From: Woeseia sp.
Lineage (GTDB): Bacteria > Pseudomonadota > Gammaproteobacteria > Steroidobacterales > Woeseiaceae
NCBI GenBank assembly: GCA_018701055.1
Contig: JABIUH010000419.1
Coordinates: forward strand, 1-5,936
Direction: 5' to 3'
Length of the DNA: 5,936 nucleotides
Part shown: positions 1 to 5,129 of the stretch, in pieces
Numbering within the stretch: the stretch's first letter is position 1
How the letters are laid out: the number at the start of each line of letters is the position of its first letter
Program-made: the position numbers and the translations under genes
Notes under the pieces: model-generated
Database searches by the model: none
Told to the model about the DNA's origin: nothing
What the model saw: only the letters and a program-made list of their open reading frames with translations

Positions 1-90
1 CGTGTTTGCGCCGACATCACCAAACTTATCAGCGTCATCGGTTGCCCCAATGCCGAATGAATCCAATACAAGAATAATTGCTCTAGCCAT
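1..90 (-). CDS. deoB: Phosphopentomutase, N-terminal 30 codons (runs off the window)
   Basis: Only the first 30 residues are present; the gene continues past the window's left edge. They read MARAIILVLDSFGIGA, then TDDADKFGDVGANT, which is the classic start of DeoB. The Asp in VLDSFGIG (residue 10) corresponds to a metal-ligand Asp of the alkaline-phosphatase superfamily. DeoB is a cytosolic, Mn-dependent enzyme that interconverts ribose- or deoxyribose-1-phosphate and the 5-phosphate, the step that feeds nucleoside-derived sugar into central metabolism. The ATG at 88-90 is chosen because the protein family begins exactly there. The upstream ribosome-binding site is weak (an AAGTGAG-like stretch). 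The gene lies 32 bases after the nucleoside-transporter stop with no convincing terminator between them, so the two are probably co-transcribed. Identification rests on a short but very characteristic stretch. Confidence 0.9.
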   Translation of the reverse strand, partial: MARAIILVLDSFGIGATDDADKFGDVGANT

Positions 91-122
91 AACTCACTTT
101 ACCAAACAATGCGGCAGCATTA

Positions 123-1343
123 CTAAATCAAAAAAAACAGGCCCGCCAGCGTCGCACTCATCAGATTCGCCAATGTGCCGCCTATTACTGCTCTAAGACC
201 AAGTTTGGCGATATCAGTTCTGCGACTGGGAATAATGCTGCCTAGGCCGCCGAGCAAAATTGCTATCGAAGACAAATTGGCGAAACCACACAATGCGAAG
301 GTGATAATGACCTGGGTTCGTGGCGTCAAGGTGTCCGCGATTTCCACGTAATTCGCGTAGGCAAAGAATTCGGTTACGACAATTTTTTGCCCGATCAAAC
401 TCCCTGCTTGAGATGCCTCTCCCCAGGGCACGCCCAGGAGAAAGGCAAGTGGTGAGAACAACTTACCCAAAATCCATTGCAGGGTTAACCCTTCTATGCC
501 AAACCAAGCACCAATTCCAGACATGAGGCCGTTTAATAAAAACACGAGGGAAACAAATGCCAGCAACATCGCCCCAACATTGAGCGCAAGCTTCAATCCG
601 GTTGCAGCGCCATTTCCGATCGCCTCAAAAATATTGACTGGAACCGCTTCGTCGCCCGTTTCTGCAGCGTCAAATCGTACCTTCCTGTTTTCCGTCTCCG
701 GCATCATGAGCTTGGCCATCAACAAACCACCGGGAGCCGCCATAAAGCTCGCGGTAATAAGGAATTTTAGATCGACTCCCATTGCCGCGTAACCCGCCAT
801 CACGGCACCTGCAATCGTGGCACAACCGCCCGTCATCACAGCAAACAACTCGGACTGGCTCATGTTGGCAAGATAGGGGCGGACCACCAACGGGGCCTCA
901 GTGTGACCAACAAAAATATTGGAAACAGCGGACATCGACTCTGTCTCGCTGGTCTGTAGCAATTTGTGCAACCCGCCACCAAACACGGAGACTACGCGCT
1001 GCATGACACCCAAATAGTAAAGTACGGACATCAGCGCAGAAAAGAACACGATGACGGGTAGCACATTTAGTGCGACGGTAAACCCAAGTGTTTCCCTTGT
1101 ATTTGCGCCAAATACAAACTCGATGCCATTGTTAGCGTAGTTGATTACGTGCTGCACGCCACTCACCACTACGTCAAGAAAGGCGCTTCCTTGTGGCACA
1201 AATAGGATTAATGCGGCAATCGTGGTTTGCAATCCGAATGCTGTCACAACCGTACGCTTGTTGATGGCTTTTCGATCAGTCGAAATAGCCACCGCAATTC
1301 CTAGCAACGCGACGATTCCGATTAGGCCGATGAATGATTGCAT
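123..1343 (-). CDS. nupC: Concentrative nucleoside transporter, CNT/NupC family
   Basis: A 406-residue inner-membrane protein, the usual CNT length, likely importing nucleosides by cation (Na+ or H+) symport. It opens with hydrophobic helices (about residues 3-20 and 32-50). Next comes a gate-like region, then the motif GHTEAPLVVRPYL (146-158), the long signature SFMAAPGGLLMAKLMMPETE (199-218), TEFFAY (324-329) and CGFANLSSIAILLGGLGSI (352-370). By recalled alignment to the Vibrio cholerae CNT structure, Glu149, Glu325, Asn356 and Ser359 match base- and ribose-binding residues. Asn142, Val145, Thr176 and Ile177 match the sodium site, with Thr for Ser. The usual GQTE motif reads GHTE here, a Gln-to-His change at residue 147. 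The ATG at 1343 has an AGGAA ribosome-binding site about 7 bases upstream. The deoB gene follows closely, supporting a nucleoside-salvage role. Family assignment is firm; substrate range and coupling ion are not readable from sequence. Confidence 0.93.
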   Translation of the reverse strand: MQSFIGLIGIVALLGIAVAISTDRKAINKRTVVTAFGLQTTIAALILFVPQGSAFLDVVVSGVQHVINYANNGIEFVFGANTRETLGFTVALNVLPVIVFFSALMSVLYYLGVMQRVVSVFGGGLHKLLQTSETESMSAVSNIFVGHTEAPLVVRPYLANMSQSELFAVMTGGCATIAGAVMAGYAAMGVDLKFLITASFMAAPGGLLMAKLMMPETENRKVRFDAAETGDEAVPVNIFEAIGNGAATGLKLALNVGAMLLAFVSLVFLLNGLMSGIGAWFGIEGLTLQWILGKLFSPLAFLLGVPWGEASQAGSLIGQKIVVTEFFAYANYVEIADTLTPRTQVIITFALCGFANLSSIAILLGGLGSIIPSRRTDIAKLGLRAVIGGTLANLMSATLAGLFFLI

Positions 1344-1363
1344 TGCGGATTCCTGTTGTCGTG

Positions 1364-1380
1364 TTGCAAACGCTTACGCA
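1364..1380. promoter_or_regulatory. Candidate LacI/CytR-family operator before the nucleoside transporter
   Basis: TTGCAAACGCTTACGCA is an imperfect palindrome centred on a CG step, the layout typical of LacI-family operators. GTTGCAAA at 1363-1370 matches 6 of 8 bases of the CytR octamer GTTGCATT as I recall it. The site would cover the predicted transcription start of the transporter gene (near 1379), a position suited to repression. The symmetry is only 5 of 8 half-site positions, so this is a suggestion rather than a firm call. Confidence 0.33.
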
Positions 1381-1385
1381 TCCTT

Positions 1386-1394
1386 ATTCTAGCA
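1386..1394 (-). promoter_or_regulatory. Candidate extended -10 promoter for the nucleoside transporter gene
   Basis: On the minus strand the bases read TGCTAGAAT: a TGn extension plus TAGAAT, one mismatch from TATAAT. A weak TTGGGT lies 15 bases upstream as a possible -35; extended -10 promoters tolerate poor -35 elements. The predicted start near 1379 gives a leader of about 36 bases that contains the ribosome-binding site AGGAA. It sits downstream of the oxidase operon's terminator, where an independent promoter is needed. Confidence 0.42.
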
Positions 1395-1396
1395 AG

Positions 1397-1522
1397 AGAT
1401 TGATTGACCCAATCTGCCTATTGTGACAAACACCGCATAACAGATTGATCTTTAGCGTGGCATTTGCAAGGACTCTCGTCTGCTCAGGCACGACACATCT
1501 AAATCCATAATGCAGATTGATC
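1397..1522. repeat. Cluster of CAGATTGATC-like short repeats in the intergenic region
   Basis: CAGATTGATC occurs exactly at 1441-1450 and again at 1513-1522. The two copies are preceded by similar bases (CATAA directly, and CATAATG). A shorter AGATTGAT is at 1397-1404, and CAGATTG in inverted orientation at 1411-1417 forms the small palindrome GATTG-ACC-CAATC (1402-1414). The copies lie between the oxidase terminator and the transporter promoter. They could be binding sites for one regulator or chance similarity; no family is recognised. Confidence 0.35.
1422..1437. promoter_or_regulatory. Weak CRP-like site
   Basis: TGTGA, six bases, then CCGCA: a perfect left half of the CRP consensus TGTGA-N6-TCACA with 3 of 5 matches in the right half. 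It is centred about 50 bases upstream of the predicted transporter start, which is not one of the standard activating distances. It is listed because CRP control of nucleoside uptake genes is well known in enteric bacteria and Vibrio. Confidence is low because a site with two mismatches is not rare by chance. Confidence 0.18.
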
Positions 1523-1526
1523 CCAT

Positions 1527-1550
1527 AAAAAAAGGGGCCTGCGGCCCCTT
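1527..1550 (-). terminator. Intrinsic terminator of the cytochrome oxidase operon
   Basis: On the minus strand an 8-bp perfect stem AAGGGGCC/GGCCCCTT with a 3-base GCA loop is followed directly by a run of T (seven T in all beyond the stem's GC core, 1527-1533 as A on the plus strand). It begins 23 bases after the stop codon of the subunit IV gene. It ends the oxidase transcript and separates it from the nucleoside genes. Confidence 0.92.
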
Positions 1551-1573
1551 CTTACTATGACTCGAGTGCGCCG

Positions 1574-1921
1574 CTAGTGATGCCCTGGCGTCTCAACCTC
1601 CATCGGGCTATCACCGAAAAACTCAATGCGTGTCAAGAAAGTGTTGTCCGCTTCGAGTGCCATCAATATTATTAGTACGCCAATAAATACGGGTGGCACT
1701 AGGATCGCCAGTTTGAGCGCCAAACGCTCCCATCCCATATGCATGAAGATGAAGACAATGCCGCCTGCCTTCACAAACATCAGTATAAGAATAAGGCTCC
1801 AGCGTACATAGCCGGGATCCATAAAGTCGGTCGCGTACGAGAATCCACTCAGTACGAATAGCGCAGTCCACATGATCCAATAAATAGTCAGTGGATGTTG
1901 TTGTCCTTCGTCAGATGACAT
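1574..1921 (-). CDS. Cytochrome oxidase subunit IV (prokaryotic COX4/CyoD-like)
   Basis: A 115-residue protein with a polar N-terminus and three predicted membrane helices (about residues 13-31, 40-61 and 68-90), then a short acidic tail ending in HH. The size, the three-helix plan and the segment MFVKAGGIVFIFMHMGWE (48-65) fit the prokaryotic cytochrome c oxidase subunit IV family related to CyoD. In this family the small subunit is thought to assist assembly or stabilise subunit I and CuB rather than take part in catalysis. The ATG at 1921 is preferred over a longer open frame because that frame would overlap the preceding gene by over 130 bases, and GGAG lies 9 bases before this ATG. It is the last gene of the operon, 22 bases after the second subunit III gene and just before the terminator. 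The family call is good; the function in this enzyme is inferred from context. Confidence 0.85.
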   Translation of the reverse strand: MSSDEGQQHPLTIYWIMWTALFVLSGFSYATDFMDPGYVRWSLILILMFVKAGGIVFIFMHMGWERLALKLAILVPPVFIGVLIILMALEADNTFLTRIEFFGDSPMEVETPGHH

Positions 1922-1943
1922 ATCAGTAAGCTCCGTGAACTGA

Positions 1944-2633
1944 CTACCAGAGGTAGAATAATGCGAAAATGAATACCCAAACAAGATCGACGAAATGCCA
2001 GTACAAGCCTGCGATTTCGACAATTTCGTAGTTGTTGCCTCGCCGTTCGTAAAATCCCGTTCGAACACGATTAGCAACCACTAGCAGATAAATCACACCG
2101 GCTGTTACATGCATTCCATGGAAGCCAGTAATCATGAAAAAACTGGACCCGAACTGCGCTGCACCGAAAGGGTTTTCCCAGGGACGGACGCCTTCCATTA
2201 TGAGTTTGGTCCACTCGAAGGCCTGCATGCCGACAAATGACGCGCCCAACGCTGCAGTCGCAACCATCAGCCAGAACGTCGTCTTCTTCTTTTTGCGGTA
2301 GCCCATATTGACCGCCAACGCCATCGTGCCGCTGGAGGTAATCAAAATGAAAGTCATTATCGCGATGAGCAACAGCGGCACGTTATAACCGAATGCTTCA
2401 AGCGCAAATACTTCGCTTGGATACGGCCATGGATCCGTTGTCGACATCCGCACTTTCATGTACGACACAAGGAAGCAGCTGAAAATGAACGTATCGCTGA
2501 GGAGGAAGATCCACATCATGGCCTTGCCCCACGGAACGTGAAACGCCTGCATATCCGATGAGAAGTCCTGGACGAATCCTTTCGCGCCGTCGTCCAACGC
2601 TTCTCCGGAACTAGATACTGCAGCTTCTGACAT
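1944..2633 (-). CDS. Heme-copper oxidase subunit III, second copy (CyoC/CoxP-like)
   Basis: A 229-residue membrane protein with a roughly 37-residue polar N-terminus and five predicted helices (about 38-58, 85-107, 119-139, 165-188 and 207-228). Five helices is the CyoC-type subunit III plan, lacking the two extra helices of the mitochondrial form. Family motifs visible are QAFEW (137-141), ITGFHGMHVTAG (168-179) and EIAGLYWHFVDLVW (206-219). In the first helix the frequent Glu of the SE-x-M-F pattern is Asp47 (LLSDTF), an acidic substitution I believe also occurs in related proteins. Subunit III binds subunit I in the inner membrane and, from known work on the family, sustains proton uptake and protects the active site from turnover inactivation. 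The start has AAGGA about 10 bases upstream and lies 15 bases after the preceding stop. It is the more canonical of the two subunit III genes here. Confidence 0.93.
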   Translation of the reverse strand: MSEAAVSSSGEALDDGAKGFVQDFSSDMQAFHVPWGKAMMWIFLLSDTFIFSCFLVSYMKVRMSTTDPWPYPSEVFALEAFGYNVPLLLIAIMTFILITSSGTMALAVNMGYRKKKKTTFWLMVATAALGASFVGMQAFEWTKLIMEGVRPWENPFGAAQFGSSFFMITGFHGMHVTAGVIYLLVVANRVRTGFYERRGNNYEIVEIAGLYWHFVDLVWVFIFALFYLW

Positions 2634-2648
2634 AAGTCGCTTTCCTTA

Positions 2649-3311
2649 TTAGGTAGATAACAGCATGCCGAACAATACAATCCAAACCAGCAATAAGAAG
2701 TGCCAGTAAACCGTACAAAGTTCGATGCTTAGTCGAACGCTGTCTGCGCCAGCGCCCGTCCATACTTTCATTGTGGATCGTGCCCACACCCACAGTCCGC
2801 CCAACATATGCAGGCCGTGCACTGCCGTAAGCAGATAGAAAAATCCATTCGCTGGGTTGTTAGCGGCATAGGCTCCGATTGCTCGTAATTCTTGCCACGC
2901 GACAACCTGACCGATCAAAAAGAGCACCGTCAATGCGCCAGCTATGGTGAGACCGGGCTTAACTCTAGCGTCGTTACCTTTGATCGCCGCATTGCGGGTC
3001 CAGTGATAAACGATACTGGCCAATATCAATACAATCGTATTGGCCCACAACAACGTTGGTTCCGTGAGTGGTCGCCAGTCCGGCTCTTCCATTCTGATTG
3101 TGTAAGCACTGATAAACAGTGCAAAGATGGATGCCGCCACAGCCAGAAATGTCATCAAGCCAACGGTCTTCTTATTGGCGTCAATTGACGCTCCGGAGAC
3201 CTCATCGTCCGCGGTTTGAGAAACCCACGGCTGAACACTCAGGGTCTGTCTCAATAGCCACCAGATGACGGTGGCCATGATAATGCCCAACATTATTAAG
3301 GTTATGTACAC
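2649..3311 (-). CDS. Heme-copper oxidase subunit III-like protein, first copy (CoxO-like, divergent)
   Basis: A 220-residue membrane protein, recognisable as subunit III by TAVHGLHMLGGLWVW (162-176) and the C-terminal VYWHFLLLVW (201-210). It differs from its neighbour: it starts directly with a hydrophobic helix (about 3-20), followed by a polar linker (22-48), then helices near 49-71, 86-104, 119-138, 155-177 and 198-218. That gives six rather than five. The usual WHFVDLVW is WHFLLLVW, losing the Asp. The GTG start at 3311 is chosen because AGGT, overlapping the subunit I stop, sits 7 bases upstream; an ATG at codon 7 is a weaker alternative. It follows subunit I by 9 bases, so translation is probably coupled. 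It likely forms part of the same inner-membrane oxidase, as proposed for the paired subunit III genes of Bradyrhizobium coxMNOP. Membership is confident; its specific role beside a second subunit III is unknown. Confidence 0.87.
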   Translation of the reverse strand: MYITLIMLGIIMATVIWWLLRQTLSVQPWVSQTADDEVSGASIDANKKTVGLMTFLAVAASIFALFISAYTIRMEEPDWRPLTEPTLLWANTIVLILASIVYHWTRNAAIKGNDARVKPGLTIAGALTVLFLIGQVVAWQELRAIGAYAANNPANGFFYLLTAVHGLHMLGGLWVWARSTMKVWTGAGADSVRLSIELCTVYWHFLLLVWIVLFGMLLST

Positions 3312-3320
3312 AGGCTTGAC

Positions 3321-5084
3321 CTAGTGGTCGATTCCATGATCGCGCCCAACAGACACTTCGCTTGCTGGCACAGTCTGCGGCGTGTAGTCGTCCTCTGCGC
3401 CAGGAACGGCGTAATCGTACGCCCAACGGTGTACGACCGGCAGCTCGTGTCCCCAGTTGCCATGTTTCGGTGGAGTATCCGGGGTGAGCCACTCGAGAGA
3501 AGTCGCTTTCCACGGATTGCCGTCCGCGATCTCACCTTTCTTCAAACTAACAAAAATGTTGTAAAGGAAGATGACCTGTGTGGCTGCAATGATGAGCGCC
3601 GAAATGGTCATGCTCGCATTGAGCGTAACGGCAGATTCCGGCATGAAGTCTGTGTTGCCCATAGCGTAATAGCGTCGCGGTACACCCAGGAAGCCGATGT
3701 AATGCATTGGCAAATACAGCGAGTAAGTGCCCAAAAACGTCAACCAGAAATGCCACTTGCCAAGCGTCTCGTTGTACATACGACCGGTCATCTTCGGATA
3801 CCAATGATAGATCGCACCGAACACCACCAGCACCGGCGACACGCCCATAACCATATGGAAATGTGCGACCACGAAGTAGGTGTCGGACAATGGCAAATCA
3901 AGTGTCACGTTGCCGAGGAAAAGGCCGGTCAATCCGCCATGTGTAAAGGTAAAGATGAATCCAATTGCGAACAGCATCGGTGTGCGCAGATGAATGTTGC
4001 CCTGCCAGAGGGTGAGCACCCAGTTATAAACCTTCAACGCTGTTGGCACGGCGATAATCAATGTTGTGGTGGCGAAAAAGAACCCGAAATATGGGTTCAT
4101 ACCACTGACGTACATGTGATGCGCCCACACGATAAAGCTCAGACCACCGATCGCGAGAATGGCCCAGACCATCATGCGATAGCCAAAAATGTTTTTACGC
4201 GCGTGAACTGACAGAAGATCAGACACGATACCGAATGCCGGCAGCGCAACAATATAAACCTCGGGATGGCCAAAGAACCAAAACAGATGTTGGAACAATA
4301 TCGGGCTGCCGCCACCGTATTCGGTGACTTCACCGGCTGCCATCATGGCTGGCATGAAGAAACTTGTACCAATCAACTTATCAAGCAACAACATGATCGC
4401 ACTCACGAGCAATGCCGGAAACGCCAGCAAGCCCAGAATAGTGGCCATGAAAATACCCCAGACCGACAAAGGCATGCGCATCAGGGTCATACCCTTGCAG
4501 CGCGCCTGCAGGACGGTTGTCACATAGTTCAGGCCGCCCATGGTAAACGCCACAATAAATACGGCGAGTGATACCAACATGAGCACAATGCCCAGATCGG
4601 TCCCAGGCGTGCCGGGCGAAATGGATTGCGGTGGATAGAGTGTCCAACCAGCTCCCGTCGCACCACCGGGAACGAAGAAACTCGCGATGAGTATCAACAC
4701 TGACAACGCGTAGACCCAGACACTCAGCATATTCATGAATGGGAATACCATGTCTCGGGAACCCACCTGTAACGGAATCAAATAGTTGCCGAAGCCACCG
4801 AGGAAGAGCGCCGTCAACAGGTAGACCACCATGATCATCCCGTGCGTCGAGACAAACTGATAATAATTTTCGGGATTGATGAAATCGAAAGTTTCCGGAA
4901 AACCCAGTTGCAGCCGGAACATGCTGGACAATAGCATTCCAACCAGGCCGATAAATATTGCGAGGCCACCGTATTGAATAGCAATGACCTTGTGGTCCTG
5001 GCTATAGACATATTTCGTAATAAATGTGTCTGGATCGTGGTGTTCTTGTTCGTGGTCACGATCGGCGAATGAAACGTATGCCAT
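3321..5084 (-). CDS. ctaD: Cytochrome c oxidase subunit I, aa3-type A1 family
   Basis: A 587-residue inner-membrane catalytic subunit that reduces oxygen to water and pumps protons. Visible ligands are His81 and His410 (low-spin heme), His408 (high-spin heme), and His273, His322 and His323 (CuB). Tyr277 sits in GHPEVY and would form the His-Tyr crosslink. Glu275 of that motif and Asp111 (SRDM) mark the D-channel; Lys351 (TALKVYNW) marks the K-channel. Together these define an A1-type oxidase. The start is the ATG at 5084: the adjacent upstream TTG would leave only 3 bases to the AGGGG ribosome-binding site, while the ATG leaves 6. The protein is longer than the common 530-550 residues because of a polar N-terminus (1-22) and a soluble, acidic C-terminal tail after about residue 515. 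It lies 45 bases after the subunit II stop. No ctaG assembly gene separates it from subunit III, unlike many proteobacterial clusters. Confidence 0.97.
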   Translation of the reverse strand: MAYVSFADRDHEQEHHDPDTFITKYVYSQDHKVIAIQYGGLAIFIGLVGMLLSSMFRLQLGFPETFDFINPENYYQFVSTHGMIMVVYLLTALFLGGFGNYLIPLQVGSRDMVFPFMNMLSVWVYALSVLILIASFFVPGGATGAGWTLYPPQSISPGTPGTDLGIVLMLVSLAVFIVAFTMGGLNYVTTVLQARCKGMTLMRMPLSVWGIFMATILGLLAFPALLVSAIMLLLDKLIGTSFFMPAMMAAGEVTEYGGGSPILFQHLFWFFGHPEVYIVALPAFGIVSDLLSVHARKNIFGYRMMVWAILAIGGLSFIVWAHHMYVSGMNPYFGFFFATTTLIIAVPTALKVYNWVLTLWQGNIHLRTPMLFAIGFIFTFTHGGLTGLFLGNVTLDLPLSDTYFVVAHFHMVMGVSPVLVVFGAIYHWYPKMTGRMYNETLGKWHFWLTFLGTYSLYLPMHYIGFLGVPRRYYAMGNTDFMPESAVTLNASMTISALIIAATQVIFLYNIFVSLKKGEIADGNPWKATSLEWLTPDTPPKHGNWGHELPVVHRWAYDYAVPGAEDDYTPQTVPASEVSVGRDHGIDH

Positions 5085-5090
5085 CAAGAT

Positions 5091-5095
5091 CCCCT
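5091..5095 (-). promoter_or_regulatory. Ribosome-binding site deciding the subunit I start
   Basis: AGGGG on the minus strand lies 6 bases before the ATG at 5084 and only 3 before the in-frame TTG at 5087. The spacing favours the ATG, shortening the longest open frame by one codon. Confidence 0.7.
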
Positions 5096-5129
5096 AAATA
5101 CTGTCTTGTAGTTTGAATTCATCATTGGA

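Noticed and set aside
108..121. Small inverted repeat AATGC-GGCA-GCATT between the transporter and deoB
   Set aside because: The stem is only 5 bp with few GC pairs and no T-run follows on the minus strand, so it is not a credible terminator and could easily be chance.
496..792. 98-codon plus-strand open frame within the transporter gene
   Set aside because: It is antisense to conserved CNT coding sequence, has low-complexity composition and no supporting ribosome-binding site or family resemblance.
1344..1573. Possible small RNA or small gene in the intergenic region
   Set aside because: Apart from the oxidase terminator and the promoter-like elements I see no second terminator, no conserved RNA fold and no short open frame with a good ribosome-binding site.
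1922..2077. A 52-codon upstream extension of the subunit IV open frame
   Set aside because: It would overlap the second subunit III gene by over 130 bases, adds residues unlike the family, and the internal ATG at 1921 has its own ribosome-binding site.
3324..4211. Long 295-codon open frame on the plus strand opposite subunit I
   Set aside because: It is antisense to a clearly conserved gene. The translation is rich in His, Cys and Arg with no recognisable domain, as expected of a shadow frame.
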